NCBI GenBank assembly: GCA_910579685.1
Contig: CAJTVN010000022.1
Location: forward strand, 9,558 to 73,557
DNA length: 64,000 nucleotides
From: an uncultured Lachnospiraceae bacterium
GTDB taxonomy: Bacteria > Bacillota > Clostridia > Lachnospirales > Lachnospiraceae
Direction: 5' to 3'
The notes below the pieces were generated by a model. That model searched no databases, was not told the origin of the DNA, and was given only the letters and a program-made list of their open reading frames with translations. This document shows positions 36,218 through 43,712 of this stretch, in pieces. Position 1 is the first letter of the stretch; each line of letters begins with the position of its first letter. The position numbers and the translations under genes are program-made.

Positions 36218-36225
36218 TCATCAGG

Positions 36226-36253
36226 TCTAAAAGCGGGTCCCTTCTCATACATT
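36226..36253 (+). promoter_or_regulatory. Candidate sigma-E promoter of spoIVA
   Basis: CATACATT at 36246-36253 matches the sigma-E -10 consensus CATACANT. The -35, TCTAAAA, is 13 bases upstream and is a weaker match. spoIVA is a sigma-E gene in Bacillus, so the site is expected. Confidence 0.5.
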
Positions 36254-36279
36254 TAAGTAAGTATGGAAGGGGTAAAATT

Positions 36280-37767
36280 ATGGACTTGAGCGGAAAGAAG
36301 GAATATGACTTATACAAAGACATACAGTTAAGGTGCGGCGGAGAAATCTACATAGGAGTGGTCGGGCCGGTGAGAACCGGAAAATCTACCTTTATCAAGC
36401 GGTTTATGGATCTGATGGTGCTTCCCTCTATGGAGGAATCTTACGAGAAGGAAAGGATTGTGGATGAGCTTCCACAGAGTGCGGGAGGAAAGACCATCAC
36501 CACCACGGAACCGAAGTTCATCCCCAAGGAGGCGGCAAAGATTGCGCTGGGAGAGGGAATCGAGGCCAAAGTACGGCTCATTGACTGTGTGGGATATATG
36601 GTGGACGGGGCAGGAGGCCACATGGAGAACGAGGAGGAACGGATGGTAAAAACGCCCTGGTCCGTGGAGGAAATCCCTTTTACCAAGGCGGCGGAGATCG
36701 GAACCAGAAAGGTGATCACGGATCATTCCACCATCGGGATCGTCGTCACCTGCGATGGAAGTTTTGGCGATATTCCCAGAGAGAATTATCTGGCGGCGGA
36801 GGAGCGGACCATACGGGAGCTGAAAAAGCTGAAAAAGCCTTTCATCGTTCTTTTAAATACCGAAAAGCCGTACGGCGAGGAGGCTGTGCGCACCGCACAG
36901 GAGATCGGGGAAAAATATGACGTGACGGCTATGCCTGTGAACTGCGAACAGCTGAAAAAGGAGGATATCAATCATATCCTTGAAAATGTGCTCTACGAGT
37001 TTCCGCTTACCATGATCGAGTTTTACATGCCAAAGTGGGTGGAAATGCTTCCGGCTAACCACAAAATGAAGGCGGATATTGTGGCCCGGGTGAAGGAGAT
37101 CATGCAGCAGTACCAGTGTATCCGGGATGTGAAAAACAGGCCGGTTTCCCTGGAGAGCGAATTCATCAAAAAATGCAAGATGGACAGCATCAGCATGTCG
37201 GACGGCTGCATCCGGGTATGGCTCGAGGTGGATGATTCCTACTATTATGAAATGCTCAGTGATCTGGTCGGTGAAAATATCACCAGCGAGTATCAGCTTC
37301 TGAGTGTTCTGAAAGAAATGGCCCAGATGAAAAAGGAATATGTAAAGGTTCTTCATGCGGTGGACTCCGTCCGGCACAAGGGATACGGGGTCGTGATGCC
37401 GGACAGGGAGGAGATCGTGCTGGATAAGCCGGAGCTCACCAGACACGGCAACAAGTTCGGCGTGAAGATCAAGGCGGAAAGCCCCAGCATTCATATGATC
37501 CGGGCGAATATTGAGACGGAAATCTCTCCCATTGTGGGAAGCGAAGAGCAGGCAAAGGATCTGATCCGTTACATATCGGATTCTGGAGCCAGCGAGGAGG
37601 GAATATGGGATACCAACATATTCGGAAAGACCGTGGAGCAGCTTGTCAACGACGGAATTACCAGCAAGATTACCATGATCGGGGACGAGAGCCAGGTGAA
37701 GCTCCAGGAGACCATGCAGAAGATCGTGAATGACAGCAACGGCGGTATGGTATGCATTATCATTTAA
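36280..37767 (+). CDS. spoIVA: Stage IV sporulation protein A
   Basis: 495 residues. An ATPase that polymerises on the forespore surface as the base of the spore coat. Walker A is GPVRTGKST (29-37), with ITTTEPKFIP and DCVGYMVDGAGGH nearby. The C-terminal end (GGMVCIII) is the membrane-surface anchor region known to bind SpoVM. Length matches Bacillus SpoIVA (492). The gene is monocistronic, with a sporulation-type promoter and a following terminator. Confidence 0.98.
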   Translation: MDLSGKKEYDLYKDIQLRCGGEIYIGVVGPVRTGKSTFIKRFMDLMVLPSMEESYEKERIVDELPQSAGGKTITTTEPKFIPKEAAKIALGEGIEAKVRLIDCVGYMVDGAGGHMENEEERMVKTPWSVEEIPFTKAAEIGTRKVITDHSTIGIVVTCDGSFGDIPRENYLAAEERTIRELKKLKKPFIVLLNTEKPYGEEAVRTAQEIGEKYDVTAMPVNCEQLKKEDINHILENVLYEFPLTMIEFYMPKWVEMLPANHKMKADIVARVKEIMQQYQCIRDVKNRPVSLESEFIKKCKMDSISMSDGCIRVWLEVDDSYYYEMLSDLVGENITSEYQLLSVLKEMAQMKKEYVKVLHAVDSVRHKGYGVVMPDREEIVLDKPELTRHGNKFGVKIKAESPSIHMIRANIETEISPIVGSEEQAKDLIRYISDSGASEEGIWDTNIFGKTVEQLVNDGITSKITMIGDESQVKLQETMQKIVNDSNGGMVCIII

Positions 37768-37771
37768 TGAG

Positions 37772-37797
37772 AAACAGGGGCGGCAGCTCCTGTTTTT
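37772..37797 (+). terminator. Terminator after spoIVA
   Basis: AAACAGG (37772-37778) pairs with CCTGTTT (37789-37795), followed by T-rich sequence. Confidence 0.75.
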
Positions 37798-37823
37798 GTT
37801 CTGAAGGCAGGGACAAACTTCTG

Positions 37824-37852
37824 TTGCAGTGAAAAATTGAATATGATACTAT
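37824..37852 (+). promoter_or_regulatory. Promoter of the nucleoside-salvage operon
   Basis: TTGCAG, 17 bases, TACTAT, 36 bases before the purine nucleoside phosphorylase ATG. Confidence 0.65.
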
Positions 37853-37887
37853 ATTTTCATAATACAAAAATACCAGGGAGGTTTGCC

Positions 37888-38709
37888 ATGAATCAAATTT
37901 ATAAAAAGGTAGTGGACTGCTATGAAAGTATTAAGGAGAGAATTCCCTTTTCACCAAGAGTGGCTCTCGTGCTGGGATCCGGGCTTGGGAATTATGCGGA
38001 TTCCATGAATGTGAAGGCGGAGATTTCCTACAGTGAGATCAGGGATTTTCCCGTATCCACGGTTCCCGGACATGCAGGGAAATTCATTTTCGGGTATGTG
38101 GGAGAGGTTCCCGTTGTCTGCATGAAGGGCAGGGTACACTATTACGAAGGATATCCCATCTCAGACGTGGTGCTTCCCGCAAGGCTGATGAAAAGGATGG
38201 GTGCGCAGATCCTTTTTCTGACCAATGCGTCAGGCGGCATCAATACTTCCTTCGGGGCCGGCGATTTTATGCTGATCCAGGATCATATTTCCTGTTTTGC
38301 GCCCAACCCGTTAATCGGACAGAACGTGGATGAATTCGGAGTCCGGTTCCCGGATATGAGCACGGTCTATGACAGGGAGCTTCAGGATAAAATAAGAAAA
38401 GCGGCCAGGGACAATGGGATTGATCTAAAGGAAGGCGTTTACGCCCAGCTTACCGGGCCGTCCTTTGAATCGCCGGCGGAGATCCGGATGCTGCGCACCC
38501 TGGGGGCGGACGCCGTGGGGATGAGCACCGTGGTGGAGGCCATTGCGGCCAACCATATGGGAATGAGGATCTGCGGGATCTCCTGCGTGTCAAATCTGGC
38601 GGCAGGCTTAAGCGCCAATCCCCTTACCCATGAGGAGGTGCAGGAGGCGGCCGACAAGGCGGCGCCTCTGTTTCAGAAGCTGATCACGCAGTCCATTCTT
38701 TCTTTCTGA
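37888..38709 (+). CDS. Purine-nucleoside phosphorylase (trimeric type)
   Basis: 273 residues. Splits purine nucleosides with phosphate into base and ribose 1-phosphate. LVLGSGLG, STVPGHAGKF, KGRVHYYEGY and LTNASGGIN are the family blocks for inosine/guanosine phosphorylase. Start ATG 37888 after GGGAGG; an in-frame ATG 51 bases earlier lies in the promoter. It heads a group with cytidine deaminase and an amidohydrolase. Confidence 0.95.
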   Translation: MNQIYKKVVDCYESIKERIPFSPRVALVLGSGLGNYADSMNVKAEISYSEIRDFPVSTVPGHAGKFIFGYVGEVPVVCMKGRVHYYEGYPISDVVLPARLMKRMGAQILFLTNASGGINTSFGAGDFMLIQDHISCFAPNPLIGQNVDEFGVRFPDMSTVYDRELQDKIRKAARDNGIDLKEGVYAQLTGPSFESPAEIRMLRTLGADAVGMSTVVEAIAANHMGMRICGISCVSNLAAGLSANPLTHEEVQEAADKAAPLFQKLITQSILSF

Positions 38710-38767
38710 GAAAACGGATGAAGGGACTGCCCCAAAAGGGCGTCAGGCAGGGAAGGAGAAAGGACAA

Positions 38768-39211
38768 ATGGATGGAAAAATAAATATGGATGAGATTCCG
38801 GTTGCCGAGCTTATCAAATCTGCGCTGGAAGCAAGGAAAAAATCGTATTCGCCATACTCCGGATACCAGGTTGGCGCAGCGGTCCTCACCAATGAACTGC
38901 GGATTTATACGGGCTGTAACATTGAAAATGCGGCATACAGTCCCGGGATCTGTGCGGAAAGGACAGCGGTTTACAAAGCGGTGAGCGAGGGGAAACGCAG
39001 GTTTCGCGCAATTGCCATTACCGGGGGAAGGGCGGATGAGCAGGAGCTTTCCTACGCTTTTCCCTGCGGGGTATGCAGGCAGGTGCTGCGGGAGTTCACG
39101 CAGCCGGAGGAATTTGCGGTGATTGTGGCAAAAAGCAGCGAGGACTATAAAATCTATTCCCTGGCCCAGCTTCTTCCGGAAAGCTTCGGACCGGATCACC
39201 TCAGTAAGTAA
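38768..39211 (+). CDS. cdd: Cytidine deaminase
   Basis: 147 residues, tetrameric type. The zinc cysteines and catalytic Glu are in NIENAAYSPGICAERTA, and PCGVCRQVL supplies the other ligands. Converts cytidine and deoxycytidine to uridine forms. An in-frame ATG 18 bases downstream (MDEIPVAEL) is also possible. GGAG lies 11 bases before the used start. Confidence 0.95.
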   Translation: MDGKINMDEIPVAELIKSALEARKKSYSPYSGYQVGAAVLTNELRIYTGCNIENAAYSPGICAERTAVYKAVSEGKRRFRAIAITGGRADEQELSYAFPCGVCRQVLREFTQPEEFAVIVAKSSEDYKIYSLAQLLPESFGPDHLSK

Positions 39212-39226
39212 AGGGAGGATCAATTT

Positions 39227-40501
39227 ATGGATATCAGATTTTATAATGCAAGAATTCTCACCATGGAAAAGGAGCGGGAGATTTTTACGGGTGAGGTCTG
39301 GGTCAGGAACGAGAAGATTATTTATGTGGGCGAGGGAGGGGCCGGGATAAAAAACGCTGCTTTTGACGAGGAAATCGACTGCGGAGGAAACCTTCTGATG
39401 CCGGGCTTTAAGGATGCCCATACCCACTCCGGCATGACGCTGCTGCGCTCTTATGCGGACGACCTGCCCCTGGATCAATGGCTGAATCAGCAGATTTTTC
39501 CCATCGAAGCCAAAATGACGGGGGAGGATATCTGCGAGCTCACCAAGCTTGCCGTGCTGGAATACCTGACCAGCGGGATCACGGCCGTGTTCGAGATGTA
39601 TCTGACACCGGACACCATTGCGAAGGCCTTTGACGAGATGGGGATGCGGGCCGTGCAGGTGGGCGGCGTGAACGATTTCAGCCAGTCTCCCGAAATGCTG
39701 GAAGAGTGGTATCTGAAACTGAACGGGAAAAGCCCTCTGCAGTCCTACCATCTGGGCTTCCATGCGGAGTATACTTGCTCCAGGGATCTGCTTGCGTGGA
39801 TCGCAAAGCTTGCCCATAAATACAAGGCACCGGTTTTTACCCATCTTGCGGAGACAAAGGCCGAGGTGGAAGGCTGCAAAGAGCGTTATGGAATGACGCC
39901 GCTTGCGTTTCTGGACTCCCTTGGAATTTTCGACTACGGCGGAGGCGGCTATCACTGCGTCCATATGACAGACGAGGATATTGCTCTGATGAAAAAGAAA
40001 GGGCTTTATGCCGTGACCAATCCGGGATCGAACACCAAGCTTGCCAGCGGGATTGCCCCCATTTCGGATTACCTGAAAGCGGGGGTTGTGGTAGCCCTTG
40101 GAACGGACGGGCCAGCCAGCAACAATTGCCTGGACATGTTCCGGGAAATGTTCCTGGTAACGGGCCTTGCGAAGCTGCGGCAGGAGGATGCGTCGGCGGT
40201 GGACGCCATGGAGGTGCTCAAGATGGCCACGGTAAACGGCGCAAGAGCCATGGGGCTTTGGGATGCAGACGTCCTTGCCGAGGGAAAGCTGGCGGATCTT
40301 ATTCTGATCGACCTGAACCAGCCCAATATGCAGCCGCTCAACAATATAGCGAAAAATCTTGTTTACAGCGGGAGCAAGCAGAATGTGAAACTGACCATGA
40401 TTCACGGAAGGATTCTGTACCGGGACGGCGCCTTTTTGACGGCGGAAAGACCGGAAGATATTTACAGAAAGGCCAACGAGATCATTGGCCGGCTCAAATA
40501 A
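39227..40501 (+). CDS. Amidohydrolase, adenosine/SAH deaminase-like (TRZ/ATZ family)
   Basis: 424 residues. Metal ligands: HTH in KDAHTHSGM, H in VFTHLAETK, H in YHCVHMTDE, D in GTDGPASNN. This family includes S-adenosylhomocysteine, methylthioadenosine and chlorohydrolase-type deaminases. Next to PNP and cdd it most likely deaminates a purine nucleoside or nucleobase; SAH/MTA deaminase is the usual automatic name. GGGAGG precedes the ATG. Confidence 0.9.
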   Translation: MDIRFYNARILTMEKEREIFTGEVWVRNEKIIYVGEGGAGIKNAAFDEEIDCGGNLLMPGFKDAHTHSGMTLLRSYADDLPLDQWLNQQIFPIEAKMTGEDICELTKLAVLEYLTSGITAVFEMYLTPDTIAKAFDEMGMRAVQVGGVNDFSQSPEMLEEWYLKLNGKSPLQSYHLGFHAEYTCSRDLLAWIAKLAHKYKAPVFTHLAETKAEVEGCKERYGMTPLAFLDSLGIFDYGGGGYHCVHMTDEDIALMKKKGLYAVTNPGSNTKLASGIAPISDYLKAGVVVALGTDGPASNNCLDMFREMFLVTGLAKLRQEDASAVDAMEVLKMATVNGARAMGLWDADVLAEGKLADLILIDLNQPNMQPLNNIAKNLVYSGSKQNVKLTMIHGRILYRDGAFLTAERPEDIYRKANEIIGRLK

Positions 40502-40523
40502 AACAGACAGTTAAGGACGGACC

Positions 40524-42209
40524 ATGGAATATCTTATTTTTGCTGCAGTAATGCTTATTTTCGTACTGGCACTCATGATAAAGGGATATCTGGATTATAA
40601 GAGAGAGCAGAAGGACTTTATCCGGAAATTATACAGCGATTACGGCGCTTTGCCGCCCAGAGAGTATAAGCCGGAGCAATATGCGAATATCTCCCGCTAC
40701 TTTGAAAAGCACAAAGAGGGGTTCTGGATTGATGACATCACCTGGAATGACCTGAATATGGACGAAGTGTTCAAAAGCCTGAATTACACCTATTCGGCGG
40801 CAGGGGAGGAGTATTTATATTATGCGCTGCGCACGCCCCTTATGGATGTGCGGGAGCTTGAAAAACGGGAAGAGCTCATTGAATTTTTCCGCACCCATGC
40901 GGATGAGAGAGTGTCCTGCCAGTATCTTTTTTCCCGTCTGGGCGGGACGGGAAAGTTTTCCATCTATGATTATATTGATTATCTGGATGGCCTGGGTGAG
41001 AGGAGTAATTTGGCGCATTATGCGGCAATCGGCGCAGTTGCGCTCGGAATCGGATCCCTGTTCTATTCCCTTCCCTTCGGGCTTTTGTTTCTGGCGTGTG
41101 TTTTTATCGCCAATGTGATCTCTTATTTTAAGGTAAAAAATGAGATCGATCCCTATATCGTGAGCTTTTCCTATATTTTCCGGCTGAGGGAGATGGCGGA
41201 GGGGCTCTGTGGGAAAAAGATCCGTGCGATTGAGGCGGAGACGGAGATACTGAGGCGCTCTTATAAAGGACTTGGAAGCTTTAAGCGGGGCGCCTATATT
41301 CTGATGTCCCCGGCAAGAATGTCCGGGACAGGATCCGGGAATCTGATTGACATCTTTCTGGATTATCTGCGCATGATTTTTCATCTGGATTTGATTAAAT
41401 TCAACCATATGCTCTCACAGATGCGCATTCACCGGGAGGATATTGATGAAATGCTTGGTATTTTAGGAAAAATTGAGACTATAATCGCAATCGGGGCCTT
41501 TCGGGAGGGGTGCGCAGACTTTTGCGTCCCCTTTTTTACCCAAAAGAAAGCAATCTGTGCAAAAAACGTTTACCATCCGCTGATCGAAAAGCCGGTGAAG
41601 AACGATATTTCCGCAGACAGAGGGGTTTTGATCACAGGCTCCAATGCCTCCGGGAAATCCACGTTTCTGAAAACCATAGCAATCAACAGTCTGCTGGCCC
41701 AGACCATACACACCGCTCTGGCCGACAGCTTCCAGACCGGGCTGTTCCGGATCTGTTCCTCCATGGCGCTTCGGGACGACATTGTGAGCGGAGACAGCTA
41801 CTATATGGTGGAGATCAAAGCGCTCAAGCGTATTATGGACGAGCTGAAAAGGGACGGAAGGCCGGTGCTGTGCTTTGTGGACGAGGTGCTAAGAGGAACC
41901 AATACGGTGGAGCGGATTGCGGCTTCCGCCCAGATCCTGGAAAGTCTTGCCGCAGAAAACTGTCTGTGTTTTGCGGCGACCCACGATATCGAGCTCACAC
42001 ATCTCCTGCAGAGGGATTATAAGAACCATCATTTTGAGGAGGAGATTCGATATGACGATATCCTGTTCAGCTATAAGATCATGGACGGGCGGGCCGTTAC
42101 CCGCAATGCCATAAGGCTTCTGGGGATTATGGGGTATGAAGATCAGATTGTGCGGAGAGCGGAGAAAATGGCGGAGGATTTTATCGCATGCGGCAGCTGG
42201 AAACTTTAG
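40524..42209 (+). CDS. Membrane-anchored MutS-like ATPase
   Basis: 561 residues. A first membrane helix (~3-23) and a second hydrophobic pair (~164-202) precede a helical MutS-core-like region. The ABC-type ATPase is complete: Walker A GSNASGKST (372-380), Walker B CFVDEVLRGTNTVER and the H-loop ATHDIELT. It lacks the mismatch-recognition domain, so it is not a mismatch-repair protein proper. Such MutS-related membrane proteins are found in Firmicutes and Bacteroidetes with no known job. It follows the amidohydrolase by 22 bases, so it is probably in the salvage operon. Confidence 0.88.
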   Translation: MEYLIFAAVMLIFVLALMIKGYLDYKREQKDFIRKLYSDYGALPPREYKPEQYANISRYFEKHKEGFWIDDITWNDLNMDEVFKSLNYTYSAAGEEYLYYALRTPLMDVRELEKREELIEFFRTHADERVSCQYLFSRLGGTGKFSIYDYIDYLDGLGERSNLAHYAAIGAVALGIGSLFYSLPFGLLFLACVFIANVISYFKVKNEIDPYIVSFSYIFRLREMAEGLCGKKIRAIEAETEILRRSYKGLGSFKRGAYILMSPARMSGTGSGNLIDIFLDYLRMIFHLDLIKFNHMLSQMRIHREDIDEMLGILGKIETIIAIGAFREGCADFCVPFFTQKKAICAKNVYHPLIEKPVKNDISADRGVLITGSNASGKSTFLKTIAINSLLAQTIHTALADSFQTGLFRICSSMALRDDIVSGDSYYMVEIKALKRIMDELKRDGRPVLCFVDEVLRGTNTVERIAASAQILESLAAENCLCFAATHDIELTHLLQRDYKNHHFEEEIRYDDILFSYKIMDGRAVTRNAIRLLGIMGYEDQIVRRAEKMAEDFIACGSWKL

Positions 42210-42221
42210 CTTGCTATTATG

Positions 42222-42250
42222 TTGACGAATGAGAATCCGAATGATATGAT
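42222..42250 (+). promoter_or_regulatory. Promoter of the 56-residue membrane protein gene
   Basis: TTGACG, 17 bases, TATGAT; close to consensus and 36 bases before the ATG. Confidence 0.75.
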
Positions 42251-42286
42251 TAAAATGATAGTTTTAAGGAAAGGCAAGGTGTAGAT

Positions 42287-42457
42287 ATGGGAAATATAAT
42301 ATTGTTTACCAATACTTTTTTGTCGTACCTGCTGCTTATGGTAATCATTGTCGTAATTGCCGGTGTAGCTGTATTCATAGGAATTAAGATGAGGAAAAAC
42401 AAGGATTCCAAAATACAGACTTCCCAGGCTGGCAGCGAGCAGAAGGCGGAATCTTAA
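42287..42457 (+). CDS. Small single-pass membrane protein, 56 residues
   Basis: A short N-terminus, one hydrophobic helix (residues ~11-33: FLSYLLLMVIIVVIAGVAVF), then a basic turn (KMRKNKDSK) and a polar Gln/Glu/Ser tail, so the C-terminus should be inside. AAGG lies 8 bases before the ATG. It has its own promoter and terminator, which supports a real gene. I do not recognise a named family, though similar small proteins seem common in Lachnospiraceae. Confidence 0.8.
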   Translation: MGNIILFTNTFLSYLLLMVIIVVIAGVAVFIGIKMRKNKDSKIQTSQAGSEQKAES

Positions 42458-42473
42458 GATTGGCATTGTGGAG

Positions 42474-42529
42474 AAAAGGTGTTCATGAAATGTTGCATTC
42501 ACGGAATGATCCATTTATGAACACTTTTT
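42474..42529 (+). terminator. Branchless long hairpin terminator
   Basis: GTGTTCAT/ATGAACAC, AAATG/CATTT and CATTC/GAATG stack into one hairpin with small internal loops and a 3-base apical loop (ACG), followed by five T. It closes the small membrane protein transcript. Confidence 0.85.
42493..42521 (+). promoter_or_regulatory. Candidate WYL-gene promoter buried in the terminator
   Basis: TTGCAT, 17 bases, TATGAA. Both hexamers fall inside the terminator hairpin; transcription would begin just after the T tract, about 20 bases before the WYL gene's start. Confidence 0.5.
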
Positions 42530-42549
42530 CTGTTGTCTGGAGAGTGCAA

Positions 42550-43542
42550 ATGGCAAGATCCTCAAATCAGAAAATGAAGCTGCTGTATCTCATAAAAATA
42601 CTCAGTGAGAAGACGGACGAAAACCATCGGATGCCGGCCAGGGATCTGGTCCGGGAGCTGGAGACTTATGGGATCCGGGCCGAGCGCAAGAGCATTTATG
42701 ATGATATCGACTGTCTGATTCATTTCGGGTACGACATTGTGAATGTAAAGGCGAAGGCAGGAGGCGGCTATTATCTTGCGGGCCGGGAATTCGAGCTGCC
42801 GGAACTGAAGCTACTTGTGGATGCGGTGCAGGCCTCCCGTTTTATTACCCTCAAAAAGTCAAGGGAACTGATTGGAAAACTCGAAAAACTTGCAGGCCCT
42901 TACGAGGCGGGAAAGCTGCAGAGGCAGGTGTTCGTTGCCGGAAGGGTAAAGGCGGAAAATGAAAGCATTTATTATAACGTGGATGAGATACATAAGGCAA
43001 TCCAGGAGGATATGCCCATTCTTTTTGTCTATATGGAGTGGAACCGGAACAGGGAGCTTCAGCCGAAAAAAGGAGGCGTTCCCTACCGGGTAAGCCCTCT
43101 CGCCCTGACCTTCAAGGATGAAAATTATTATCTGATTGCCTATGATGAGAACGAAGGAAAGATCAAGCATTTCCGGGTGGATAAGATGAGCGGGATCCGG
43201 GGAATCGAGGGACAAAGGCGTTCTCACACCAGCGAGTTTGATGAGGCGGCGGTGGGCGAGTATGCGGCAAGGAACTTCGGCATGTTTGGAGGAAAAATGC
43301 AGACGGTCACGCTCGGTTTGCCAGAGACCATGGTTGGGGTTGTCATCGACCGGTTCGGGCGTGAGTGCGAAATCCGGACAGCGAGGGAGGGCTTTGTCAG
43401 TGTCCGGGTAAAGGTGGCTGTCAGCAGTCAGTTTTACGGATGGCTTGCAGGGCTTGGAAGCGGCGTAAGGCTTCTTTCTCCCGGGAGCGTAAGGGAAAAT
43501 TATATCAGGCATTTGGAAGCTGTTATTCAGAATAATCGTTAG
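42550..43542 (+). CDS. WYL-domain transcriptional regulator
   Basis: 330 residues. N-terminal winged helix (KLLYLIKILSEKTDENHRM..., with ERKSIYDDIDCL), WYL domain in the centre (KGGVPYRVSPLALTFKDENYY), and a WCX-type C-terminal extension. WYL domains bind nucleic acid or small ligands and occur in DNA-damage and defence regulators. ATG 42550 follows GGAGAG; the frame extends upstream through the terminator and is not coding there. Confidence 0.92.
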   Translation: MARSSNQKMKLLYLIKILSEKTDENHRMPARDLVRELETYGIRAERKSIYDDIDCLIHFGYDIVNVKAKAGGGYYLAGREFELPELKLLVDAVQASRFITLKKSRELIGKLEKLAGPYEAGKLQRQVFVAGRVKAENESIYYNVDEIHKAIQEDMPILFVYMEWNRNRELQPKKGGVPYRVSPLALTFKDENYYLIAYDENEGKIKHFRVDKMSGIRGIEGQRRSHTSEFDEAAVGEYAARNFGMFGGKMQTVTLGLPETMVGVVIDRFGRECEIRTAREGFVSVRVKVAVSSQFYGWLAGLGSGVRLLSPGSVRENYIRHLEAVIQNNR

Positions 43543-43599
43543 GAAGGCGTGTGGAGAGGATGAAGCTGCAGGCGGCGGAGAGGATGAAGGAGTACGAGG

Positions 43600-43628
43600 T
43601 TGACAGCGGGGAAGGGATTGATTATACT
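43600..43628 (+). promoter_or_regulatory. Consensus promoter of nrdD
   Basis: TTGACA, 17 bases, TATACT: a near-perfect vegetative promoter, 85 bases upstream of nrdD. Confidence 0.85.
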
Positions 43629-43640
43629 AATAATCACTAC

Positions 43641-43681
43641 CAGATATAGATATATTCAAATTGCTATCACAAGATATTGTG
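43641..43681. promoter_or_regulatory. NrdR box pair
   Basis: CACAAGATATTGTG (43668-43681) is an excellent NrdR box, the ATP/dATP-sensing repressor site of ribonucleotide reductase genes. A degenerate second copy centred near 43,645 (CAGATATAGA) is about 30 bases upstream, matching the usual paired layout. Both lie just downstream of the promoter, so binding would repress. Confidence 0.75.
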
Positions 43682-43712
43682 TTTTTGAAAAGAAAGGAGC
43701 AGAGATATTCTT

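Noticed and set aside
38684..40405. 573-codon minus-strand frame opposite cdd and the amidohydrolase
   Set aside because: Covers two well-supported plus-strand genes; no start signal and His/Gln-rich nonsense composition.
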